Positions 1 to 5,595 of a DNA stretch of 5,595 nucleotides are shown here, in pieces. The stretch covers positions 1 through 5,595 of the forward strand of contig CAZGYE010000346.1 of NCBI GenBank assembly GCA_964530165.1. The letters are read 5' to 3'. Below the pieces are notes generated by a model, which saw only the letters and a program-made list of their open reading frames with translations, did not search any database and had not been told where the DNA came from. Position 1 is the first letter of the stretch, and each line of letters begins with the position of its first letter. This DNA comes from CAZGYE01 sp964530165. GTDB taxonomy: Bacteria > Planctomycetota > Planctomycetia > Planctomycetales > Planctomycetaceae. A program made the translations under genes and the position numbers.

Positions 1-1376
1 ACGGCTGGCAGCGCCTGTATATTGCCATCGCCAACGTGGGGTTCTCTGATCCGAACGTCATGGACGTGAGCCTGGTCGGACCGAATGGCCAAGCGGCGCC
101 CGTGCAATTGCTCGACAGCAGGCGTTACTCCAGCGGCGCCCTGCTGCGGGCCGAGATTGCGTTTGTAGCCCGTGACGTTCCGGCGATGGGGTACGCGGTC
201 TATCGGCTCGTTCCCCTGCAGTCGCCTGCCGCCTCGGCCGTCAACGTACAAAACGAGCCACTCATCGAGAACGACTATTACCGCGTTGAATTCGACCCGG
301 CCGGCGGCGCCGTCACCCGCCTGCTTGTCAAGGCCGACAACTGGAATGCCCTGCGCGGGCCGGGCAACGTCGTGGCACGGGAGAAGGACCGCGGCGACCT
401 GTGGGAACTCTACCACACGCTGGACGGCGGCAGCCGTATCGCCATGAAAGATCAGCACCCGGCGCCTCAACCGGGCGAGGCCGTCTTCAGCAACGAACAG
501 GCCGACCCCCTGGGGACGGCGAGTCAGGGGCCGGTCTTCTCTGAATTCAAGGTGTCGCATCCCTTCGGCAAGAAGGGCCACTTCGCCACGACCGTTCGTC
601 TCTGTACGGGACTGCGGCGGATCGACATTCACACGCGGATCACCAACGACGAACCATTCGTCCGCTATCGCGTGTTGTTTCCTACATCGATCCGCGACGG
701 CCACAGCGTCCATGAGATTCCCTTCGGCGCCATCCGCCGGCCGGCGGGAATCGAATTCCCCGCTCAGAACTGGATCGACTACGGCAACGGCCGGCATGGC
801 ATAGCCCTACTCAACCGCGGCCTGCCCGGCAACAACGTCGCCGACGGGACAATGATGCTTTCGTTGCTTCGGAGCACGCGGATCGTGAGCTACGGAAGCG
901 CGGGCGGCGGCTACGAACCAGGCTCTGATTCCAGCCTGGAATTGGGCAAGGAGTTGATGTTTGACTATGCTCTGATCCCCCATGCCGGCGACTGGCGTCA
1001 GGCGAGCATCTATCGCGGCGGACTGGAGTTCAATCATCCGTTGGTGGCCCGTGCTGTGGCCTCGCACCCGGGCACGCTGCCCAAGCGATGGGGCTTCCTG
1101 GAGACCGCCCCGCAGAACATCGTTGTCTCGGCACTCAAACCCGGCCCAGACGGAACGGCAGTGCTGCGGGTGTACGAAGCAGCCGGACAGCCGACCGCTG
1201 CGGCGAAGATCCGGCTATCGGCCCACGTGATCGCGGCCGAGGAGGTCAACCTCATGGAGGATCCCGGCCGTAAGCTCACGGTGGCCGACAACACGCTGCA
1301 ACTCAATCTACACCCGTTCGAGATCGTGACGATCAAGCTCGATCTTGAACCCCTGGGGGAGGATAAAGGACAATAA
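1..1376 (+). CDS. GH38-family alpha-mannosidase, C-terminal part (5' end outside window)
   Basis: Partial gene: the frame is open from base 3 to the TAA at 1374-1376, giving 457 residues. A GTG at 36 is internal, because the frame reads upstream through GWQRLYIAIANV without a stop. The fragment matches the C-terminal half of GH38 alpha-mannosidases. It begins with a beta-sandwich segment ending in DVPAMGYAVYRL, followed by the domain opening LIENDYYRVEFDPAGGAVTR. Next come RIDIHTRITNDEPFVRYRVLFP, FPAQNWIDYGNGRHGIALLN and the late block FDYALIPHAGDW. It ends with the usual terminal beta domain (NLMED, LHPFEIVTIKL). The N-terminal catalytic barrel, with its nucleophile Asp and metal ligands, is off the window, so activity, length, cellular location and any signal peptide cannot be judged. 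GH38 enzymes hydrolyse alpha-mannosides. The sulfatase downstream is on the same strand but 398 bp away, so co-transcription is doubtful. Family assignment is firm; exact substrate is unknown. Confidence 0.88.
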   Translation, partial: GWQRLYIAIANVGFSDPNVMDVSLVGPNGQAAPVQLLDSRRYSSGALLRAEIAFVARDVPAMGYAVYRLVPLQSPAASAVNVQNEPLIENDYYRVEFDPAGGAVTRLLVKADNWNALRGPGNVVAREKDRGDLWELYHTLDGGSRIAMKDQHPAPQPGEAVFSNEQADPLGTASQGPVFSEFKVSHPFGKKGHFATTVRLCTGLRRIDIHTRITNDEPFVRYRVLFPTSIRDGHSVHEIPFGAIRRPAGIEFPAQNWIDYGNGRHGIALLNRGLPGNNVADGTMMLSLLRSTRIVSYGSAGGGYEPGSDSSLELGKELMFDYALIPHAGDWRQASIYRGGLEFNHPLVARAVASHPGTLPKRWGFLETAPQNIVVSALKPGPDGTAVLRVYEAAGQPTAAAKIRLSAHVIAAEEVNLMEDPGRKLTVADNTLQLNLHPFEIVTIKLDLEPLGEDKGQ

Positions 1377-1400
1377 AGGAAAACAAAGGGGGAAATAAAC
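1361..1400 (+). repeat. Purine-rich tract with ~10-bp phased repeats over the GH38 stop codon
   Basis: Four consecutive 10-bp blocks resemble one another: ggataaagga, caataaagga, aaacaaaggg and ggaaataaac. TAAAGGA recurs exactly 10 bp apart (1364-1370 and 1374-1380). The mannosidase stop codon lies inside the second block. The tract is strikingly A/G-rich against GC-rich surroundings. It is an imperfect repeat with no assigned function. Confidence 0.5.
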
Positions 1401-1444
1401 GGCAGGGTGGCCGGGGTTGGCGGCGGCAGGGTGGCCGGGGTTGG
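1400..1444 (+). repeat. 21-bp direct repeat, two identical copies
   Basis: Two identical 21-bp copies lie at 1400-1420 and 1424-1444, separated by cgg, so the period is 24 bp. Both contain gggtggccggggttgg. The second copy is also the left arm of the inverted repeat described next, so the first copy is a spare arm that could pair with the same right arm. Confidence 0.9.
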
Positions 1445-1526
1445 AGCGATGTCATGAGCGAAACCCCGGAGGCGGCGATCCGGGGCTTCCCTCTCGTTGC
1501 TCGGTCCAGCCCCGGCCACCCAGCCG
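1424..1526. repeat. REP/MITE-like foldback element (~103 bp)
   Basis: The arm at 1424-1445 is the reverse complement of 1505-1526 with 20 of 22 positions matching. One of the two mismatches becomes a G-U pair in RNA. Inside is a second hairpin, CCCCGGA (1464-1470) with TCCGGGG (1479-1485) around the 8-base loop ggcggcga. GAGC at 1456-1459 can also pair with GCTC at 1499-1502. The whole would fold into a long imperfect cruciform or RNA stem. There is no T-tract after it, so it does not look like a standard intrinsic terminator, though it could impede transcription from either side. It resembles the dispersed palindromic elements common in bacterial intergenic DNA; membership in a family is inferred. 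No transposase is in the window. Confidence 0.8.
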
Positions 1527-1578
1527 CGGTGACTATTGGATGTGTGGTCGAACAGGGGTTGACCGGGGGCATGACTGA

Positions 1579-1635
1579 CCCCGCTCGCTGGGATGATCCC
1601 CGCTCGCTGGGATGATCCCCGCTCGCCGGGATGCT
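1579..1635 (+). repeat. Three tandem copies of a 19-bp unit
   Basis: The unit ccccgctcgctgggatgat is present exactly at 1579-1597 and 1598-1616. It recurs with two changes at 1617-1635 (c at 1627, c at 1634). Each of the two exact junctions creates the interrupted palindrome GGGAT-G-ATCCC (1590-1600 and 1609-1619), spaced 19 bp apart. The unit length is not a multiple of three, which argues against coding. It could be a microsatellite-like expansion or tandem protein-binding sites upstream of the sulfatase. Confidence 0.9.
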
Positions 1636-1760
1636 CTCTGGGTCGGGCTGTTTGGTATGAAAGTTTCCTCTCGGCTGTCGCAGGCAAACCGGTACGGTTC
1701 CGCTTCCACTTGCGTCAGGCCGTGATGAGTGATTCACAAGTTGCCATTCGATGCGATACT

Positions 1761-1767
1761 GGGAGGA
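1761..1767 (+). promoter_or_regulatory. Shine-Dalgarno deciding the sulfatase start
   Basis: GGGAGGA lies 7 nt before the ATG at 1775. It supports that start over the in-frame ATG at 1751, which would place the SD inside the coding region and add eight residues (MRYWEDKQ) ahead of a clean signal peptide. Confidence 0.85.
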
Positions 1768-1774
1768 CAAACAG

Positions 1775-3301
1775 ATGAGGAAGCAGTCGACCAAAGCGGG
1801 GCTGTTCGCGTGGGTCGCACTTGCCGCATGGCTTTCGGCTTTCGCGGTGGGCGAAGCAGCCGACAAGCGGCGGCCGAACATTCTCTTCCTATTCACCGAC
1901 GATCAGAGCCATCGCTCGGTGAGTTGCTACGAAGAAGCCCATCCTTGGATCAGCACGCCGCACATCGACCGGCTGGCCAAGCAGGGCGTTCGATTCGAGC
2001 ATGCCTACATCGGCACCTGGTGCATGCCCAGCCGGGCGCAGATGCTCACCGGCCGGCACCCGCACGGCATCCAGAGCATGAAGATGCAAGGATCCTATCC
2101 CGGCAGCGTGTACAACCCCGAGCAATGCCGCTTTTGGCCATCCGTATTCCGCCGGGAAGGTTACTCGACCGGAATGATCGGCAAGTGGCACACGGGCTTC
2201 GATACCGGACACGGCCGCGACTGGGACTACCAGGCCGTCTGGAACCACGTCGATCCGAAGAACTACGGCGGCTACTACGTCAACCAGAGCATCAGCTTCA
2301 ATGGCTCGCCGCCGCAGAAAGTGGGCGGCTACAGCACCGACAACTACACGAAGTGGGCCGTCGAATTCATCACGGGTCAACATCGGCCGGCGGACAAACC
2401 CTGGTTTCTGTGGCTCTGCTACGACGCCGTCCACAGTCCGTATCGGGAAGCAAAGCGGCATGCGTCCGACTATCGCGATGCCGCTCCCGTTCCGGTTCCC
2501 CGAGACATCTACCCGCCGCGGCCCACCAAACCGCGCTACATGCAGCAATACGGCGTGTGGAAGCCGGGTGACGACGGCCGTCCGGTGATGCGGAAACGCA
2601 CGCTGGACGCATGGGTTCAGAAATACAATCGGGCCGTCCGTGCGCTCGACGAAGGCGTGGGGAAGCTGCTGGACGTTCTGGAGAAGACCGGCCAGTTGAA
2701 CAATACGCTGATCGTTTACACATCCGACCAAGGGTTCGCCTGGGGGCAACATGGATTCGCCTGGAAATACGCGCCCTATGACGCCAACCTGCGGGCCCCG
2801 CTTCTGGTGCGTCTGCCGGGCCGGGTCGCTCAAGGAAAAGTGTGCCAGCATCCGGTCGGCGGCATCGACCTGATCCCCACCTTCTTCGCCATGGCCGGCA
2901 TTCCGCGGCCGTGGCAGATGCACGGACACGACCTCAGCCCCCTGCTGGCCGACCCGGACGCCGACTGGCCCCACCCGGTCATGCTGGAACAGACCCGCTG
3001 GTTTTACGGCTCCGACACGGATCGGATCCCCCCGAAGAACCGCGCTCGCTGGAATGGAGTTCCCTGGTATGTCTTTCTGCGGCAAGGAAAGTACAAGTAC
3101 GTCCGCACGCTTGAGGAGGACGAGATCGAAGAGCTCTACGATCTCGAGGCGGATCCCGAGGAGCTCAACAACCTGGCACTCGACACAGAGCAGCGGTCGC
3201 GTCTGGCCGAGTATCGTAAGAAGCTGATTGCCGAACTGAGGCGGACCGGCGCCGGGATGATCGACCATCTGCCAGAGCCGAGGATCGCTACCGGGCAATG
3301 A
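1775..3301 (+). CDS. Secreted type I (formylglycine-dependent) sulfatase
   Basis: A complete 508-residue enzyme, predicted to hydrolyse sulfate esters outside the cytoplasm. The N-terminus MRKQSTKAGLFAWVALAAWL is a Sec signal peptide; cleavage is likely near VGEA|ADK (residue 28/29). Active-site elements, numbered from this start, are: metal ligands D42-D43 in FTDDQ; the C83-M-P-S-R87 motif, whose Cys is the one normally oxidised to formylglycine; GKWH 136-139; H220 in AVHSPY; the second metal site D318-Q319 in SDQG; and HGFAWK with K331. The tail (ELYDLEADPEELNNLA) is the usual sulfatase C-terminal end. Length is typical of the S1 family. The residues around Cys83 deviate from the classic C-S-P-S-R context. 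Activity needs a formylglycine-generating enzyme encoded elsewhere. Substrate and S1 subfamily cannot be told; neighbours suggest a polysaccharide. It is convergent with the hydrolase gene that follows. Confidence 0.95.
   Translation: MRKQSTKAGLFAWVALAAWLSAFAVGEAADKRRPNILFLFTDDQSHRSVSCYEEAHPWISTPHIDRLAKQGVRFEHAYIGTWCMPSRAQMLTGRHPHGIQSMKMQGSYPGSVYNPEQCRFWPSVFRREGYSTGMIGKWHTGFDTGHGRDWDYQAVWNHVDPKNYGGYYVNQSISFNGSPPQKVGGYSTDNYTKWAVEFITGQHRPADKPWFLWLCYDAVHSPYREAKRHASDYRDAAPVPVPRDIYPPRPTKPRYMQQYGVWKPGDDGRPVMRKRTLDAWVQKYNRAVRALDEGVGKLLDVLEKTGQLNNTLIVYTSDQGFAWGQHGFAWKYAPYDANLRAPLLVRLPGRVAQGKVCQHPVGGIDLIPTFFAMAGIPRPWQMHGHDLSPLLADPDADWPHPVMLEQTRWFYGSDTDRIPPKNRARWNGVPWYVFLRQGKYKYVRTLEEDEIEELYDLEADPEELNNLALDTEQRSRLAEYRKKLIAELRRTGAGMIDHLPEPRIATGQ
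3121..3146. repeat. 26-bp imperfect palindrome inside the sulfatase gene
   Basis: CGAGATCG, a, AGAGCTCT, a, CGATCTCG reads almost identically on both strands: 24 of 26 positions match, and the only mismatch is the a/a pair. It encodes part of the acidic C-terminal stretch DEIEELYDLE, so codon choice for Glu/Asp/Leu (GAG, GAT, CTC) may produce it by chance. Confidence 0.75.
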
Positions 3302-3325
3302 ACACCGGGCCGATCTGTCGCGAGA

Positions 3326-5524
3326 TCACTCGAGCAACCAATTCACGGCTGCGTTCTCGGCGTCGGCGGCGTTGCCGCGAAATAGCGTGAGCTGATCCGG
3401 CGAGCCGGCCGCCTCGTACGCTGCTTGCGTCACCGATGGTAGATCGCCGCCTTCACCAGCCAACCACAGAGCGTGGGGGGCGGAAAGGGCCAGCATCCCT
3501 GGCAGATCGTGGTACTTGGCGCCGCCGGGCAGGAAGTCGGGGTCCCGCACCGAATCGAGTTCAGCGAAACGGAAGCCTCCCGTGTCCACGGCAGCCTTGG
3601 CGACCGTACCACCAGTTTGCGCCCTGGCCGCCGCGACCCAATGGCCCGCTCCTCTGGAACCGACAAGATAGATCGCCGAGGTTTTCTCCCGCCCCCTGAG
3701 GAAACTAACGGCCGTCAAGATGTCATGCACTCGCTGGGAAAAGACCGGCAGGTTGAAGGAGAATGTGAACGAGGGATAGGTGCTTGGCTTTCCTGTGCTG
3801 TCCACGCTGATCCGAGTCTGCCGGAGAGGTTTCTCGTCGGGAAGAAATTCGCCCTGGTAGAGCAAGTCGACGCCGAGGACGGTCACACCGGCCCGAAGCA
3901 GCTTTCGAACCGGACCGCGCGGCGAGCCAGATTCGTCGAGCAGCCCGCCCTTGCCGCGCGGATGGACCCAAACGACGGCTTTCCCGGTCGGCTCGGTTGG
4001 CTGGAGCAGTAATACGGGCAACTGCTCGTGGGCCTTTGTGTCGCTCAGCAGTCCGACGGACCGGCGATACCCGTCATGGGCTTCTTCGCCAACCGCTTCA
4101 TACTTGACGTCTGACGGTTCGGGGAGGCGGCGGCCAATCATCACGTCCACAGCCCCACCTATAATGCGCCGGAATTCCGCCAAACCCTTCACGTCATGCG
4201 GGATGAGCGCTTTCATCTGGCGTTGGCTGTCCCTGGTGATCCATTCGAGCAGTGTGCGTTCATGCGTTGCACCGGTTGCATCCCCTGACGGTTTGGGATG
4301 GTCGTCGTCCCAAACCGTCATCTCCTCAATTGACAGCGGCTGAAAATCCCGCTCGACGATCGGTTCGTCGTGACCCAAGTCCAGATGCCGGTTGACAAAC
4401 GAGTACATCACCGCCCGGCTGCCGTAGTTGTAGTTGTGGGGATACTTGCGGAACACACGGCAAGCGACACGCTCCCGATGACCCAACAAAGCGAAATGTC
4501 GCTGCAGGTCCGGATAGCCTTGGGTGTCGATATTGAGGGTCCAGTCGTTGGCGCCGATCAACAACAGCGGTCGCGGAGCGATCAACGCAGCCAACCCGAC
4601 GTTTCCCTCATCAACGCGAAGGTACGGAGCCATGTTGCACGTGCAGCCGCCGTGAAGCGTCGTGGAGACCCAAACCGCCGGGATGGAGACGGCCGGCCGA
4701 TCGTCGAATGCACACAACAACGTCGTCTGCATGCCTCCGCCGCTTGCACCGGTCACGGCGACTCGCCGGGGATCGACGTCCGGCAGACTGCTGACGAAAT
4801 CCAGGGCGCGCATGGCGTTGTAAATCTGAAGTCCACAGATGGTTTGCAGACGCAGCTCGGCCTGCGGACTGACGAAACCCCAGCGGGTCGGGGTGTTCAT
4901 AGACCGCCGAGACACGAGACGATGTGAGAGCTGCACCGAATCCGCGTAGCCGACCATGTCCCAATGGAAGACCACGCAACCGAGCCGGACCAGACCGACG
5001 CATCGCGCTTGCAGAGCGCAGCGTCCCCCCGATTCATACTTTTCGTAACCTTTTTCAATCTGCCCGCGGACCGCCTTTGGTCCCATCTCGGAGAATCGAC
5101 CGTTGGGCCAGTGACCGTGCGGGCAGAGCACGGCCGCCCGTTTCTCTTTCGACGGTCCTTTGGGCCGGTACAAGTTCCCGGTGACGAAGTGGCCGGGATA
5201 ACTTTCGAAGTAGACCTTCTCGACAGTGTAATCATCTCGCTGGACACGGCCGTGAATGACCGCGTTCAGAGGCGTTTTCTCGGGCATCGGCCACAACCCG
5301 AACGCGACCAGCCCCTGACGTCGAAGACGCTGCCGGCGGACCTGCCAACTTGCAGCGTCGAGGCTGGGCTCAAACGGCCTTGTCGTCCTGGTGTGACGCA
5401 ACTCGCCCAAACGACAGTCGTCGGGCAAACGACCCTCAGGCAAAGCACGCGGTCCCGCAGCCTCAACAGGCCCGCCGCAGAAAAGAATGAAGCAACCACA
5501 AATAGTGGGCAGTAGACGATTCAT
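3326..5524 (-). CDS. Secreted tandem alpha/beta-hydrolase, acetylxylan-esterase-like; second domain degenerate
   Basis: Complete, 732 residues, with a Sec signal peptide (MNRLLPTICGCFILFCGG, cleavage likely near VEA|AG, residues 22-24). Domain 1, about residues 95-385, is an alpha/beta-hydrolase resembling proteins annotated as acetylxylan esterase or dienelactone hydrolase in planctomycetes. It has GHFVTGNLYRP, an oxyanion-region CPHGH 134-138, DMVGYADS 189-196, the nucleophile elbow G-A-S261-G-G-G, the probable acid D327 in GANDW and the probable H363 in YPHNYN. A linker (about 386-470) contains WDDDHPKP. Domain 2, about 475-732, repeats the fold (VHPRG, GVTVLGVDLL, LVGSRGAGHW, SAPHALWLAG), but the nucleophile position is R624, the acid position is G693 and no His follows. 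Domain 1 is probably a carbohydrate or other ester hydrolase; domain 2 probably has a structural or binding role. The fold is firm, the substrate is inferred. The ATG at 5524 is backed by a Shine-Dalgarno. No frameshift is seen. Confidence 0.88.
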   Translation of the reverse strand: MNRLLPTICGCFILFCGGPVEAAGPRALPEGRLPDDCRLGELRHTRTTRPFEPSLDAASWQVRRQRLRRQGLVAFGLWPMPEKTPLNAVIHGRVQRDDYTVEKVYFESYPGHFVTGNLYRPKGPSKEKRAAVLCPHGHWPNGRFSEMGPKAVRGQIEKGYEKYESGGRCALQARCVGLVRLGCVVFHWDMVGYADSVQLSHRLVSRRSMNTPTRWGFVSPQAELRLQTICGLQIYNAMRALDFVSSLPDVDPRRVAVTGASGGGMQTTLLCAFDDRPAVSIPAVWVSTTLHGGCTCNMAPYLRVDEGNVGLAALIAPRPLLLIGANDWTLNIDTQGYPDLQRHFALLGHRERVACRVFRKYPHNYNYGSRAVMYSFVNRHLDLGHDEPIVERDFQPLSIEEMTVWDDDHPKPSGDATGATHERTLLEWITRDSQRQMKALIPHDVKGLAEFRRIIGGAVDVMIGRRLPEPSDVKYEAVGEEAHDGYRRSVGLLSDTKAHEQLPVLLLQPTEPTGKAVVWVHPRGKGGLLDESGSPRGPVRKLLRAGVTVLGVDLLYQGEFLPDEKPLRQTRISVDSTGKPSTYPSFTFSFNLPVFSQRVHDILTAVSFLRGREKTSAIYLVGSRGAGHWVAAARAQTGGTVAKAAVDTGGFRFAELDSVRDPDFLPGGAKYHDLPGMLALSAPHALWLAGEGGDLPSVTQAAYEAAGSPDQLTLFRGNAADAENAAVNWLLE
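4286..4320. repeat. Perfect 13-bp inverted repeat within the hydrolase gene
   Basis: TGACGGTTTGGGA (4286-4298) and TCCCAAACCGTCA (4308-4320) are exact reverse complements around a 9-base loop, tggtcgtcg. In the minus-strand mRNA the hairpin covers codons 402-413 (M-T-V-W-D-D-D-H-P-K-P-S), within the linker between the two hydrolase domains. There is no T-run after it, so it is not a typical terminator. Confidence 0.9.
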
Positions 5525-5595
5525 GCTGCATGTCCTCCGGCACGTGTGTGCATCTGAAAAGTAGGTGTCACGGGGCCATGGCTTGGTTCCAATAG
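5525..5595 (-). other. 5' leader of the hydrolase gene (right edge of window)
   Basis: These 71 bp upstream of the minus-strand gene contain its ribosome binding site. I see no convincing -35/-10 pair, repeat or other gene. The promoter may lie here or beyond the window edge. Confidence 0.5.
5533..5538 (-). promoter_or_regulatory. Shine-Dalgarno of the tandem-hydrolase gene
   Basis: On the minus strand GGAGGA sits 8 nt upstream of the ATG at 5524-5522. Another ATG lies between them (5531-5529) but is out of frame and too close to the SD, which favours the 5524 start. Confidence 0.85.

Larger units (their letters stand above)
1377..1774. other. 398-bp gene-free, repeat-rich intergenic region
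   Basis: No convincing gene lies here. The short frames that cross it on both strands run through the repeats, lack plausible start signals and extend into the neighbouring genes. In order it holds a purine-rich stretch (to about 1400), a direct repeat plus foldback element (1400-1526), a triple 19-bp tandem repeat (1579-1635) and the sulfatase leader (about 1636-1774). The leader includes a small inverted repeat, GTGA-T-TCAC at 1729-1737, which could be an operator half-site pair but is too short to call. I could not recognise a sigma-70 promoter with confidence. The sulfatase promoter should nevertheless lie in this region. Confidence 0.75.

Noticed and set aside
1579..1635. CRISPR array
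   Set aside because: The 19-bp units are directly abutting, with no spacers and only three copies.
1729..1737. GTGATTCAC operator upstream of the sulfatase
   Set aside because: Only four paired bases per half; such short palindromes are frequent by chance and no second site was found.
1751..1774. Upstream in-frame ATG for the sulfatase
   Set aside because: It has no Shine-Dalgarno of its own, and the strong GGGAGGA at 1761-1767 is correctly spaced for the ATG at 1775, which also gives a cleaner signal peptide.
1034..1896. Minus-strand frames of 217 and 187 residues across the intergenic region
   Set aside because: They overlap the mannosidase and sulfatase genes at the ends and translate the repeats into low-complexity Pro/Arg-rich sequence. 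Nothing supports them as genes.
1889..3298. 469-residue open frame on the minus strand, antisense to the sulfatase
   Set aside because: It lies wholly inside the sulfatase gene, whose protein has a complete set of family motifs. The antisense translation shows no recognisable domain and no Shine-Dalgarno was evident. Long antisense frames are expected in GC-rich coding DNA.
3312..3327. Bidirectional terminator between the convergent genes
   Set aside because: GATCT/AGATC gives only a 5-bp stem with a 6-base loop and no T-tract on either side. The 24-bp gap has no convincing terminator.
3473..5515. Several plus-strand frames of 130-185 residues opposite the tandem-hydrolase gene
   Set aside because: All are antisense to a complete gene with clear hydrolase motifs and lack recognisable domains.
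3326..5524. Lipoprotein signal in the hydrolase (Cys-rich leader with FC-GG)
   Set aside because: No residue run matches a proper lipobox (L-A/S-G/A-C type). An ordinary signal peptidase I site at VEA-AG fits better.

Overview
The window looks like chromosomal DNA from a GC-rich environmental bacterium, most probably a planctomycete (Planctomycetota). This rests on the gene content: a secreted type I sulfatase of the 'TWCMPSR' kind, a secreted two-domain hydrolase of the kind usually annotated as acetylxylan esterase in planctomycetes, and a GH38 alpha-mannosidase. The wide, repeat-carrying gap between genes also fits. Verrucomicrobiota or Lentisphaerota cannot be excluded from sequence alone.

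Layout. Positions 1-1376 (+) are the 3' part of a GH38-type alpha-mannosidase whose catalytic domain lies off the left edge. Positions 1377-1774 contain no gene. They hold a purine-rich tract, a 21-bp direct repeat whose second copy is the left arm of a roughly 100-bp foldback element, a 3 x 19-bp tandem repeat, and the sulfatase leader with a strong Shine-Dalgarno. Positions 1775-3301 (+) are a complete exported sulfatase with an intact formylglycine motif. After a 24-bp convergent gap, positions 3326-5524 (-) are a complete exported 732-residue protein built from two related alpha/beta-hydrolase domains. The first has a Ser-Asp-His triad; in the second all three positions are substituted. 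The last 71 bp are the leader of that gene.

How the genes fit together. A GH38 glycosidase, a sulfatase and a carbohydrate-esterase-like hydrolase side by side suggest breakdown of a decorated (sulfated and/or acylated), possibly mannose-containing glycan. The sulfatase and esterase would strip substituents outside the cytoplasm and the mannosidase would trim sugars. The substrate is inferred. The esterase is convergent to the other two, so the three genes are not one operon, and no SusC/SusD pair is visible.

The most unusual signals are the degenerate second hydrolase domain, a perfect 13-bp inverted repeat inside the esterase reading frame exactly at the linker between its two domains, and the foldback and tandem repeats between the mannosidase and sulfatase genes. 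I see no clearly new multi-gene system.
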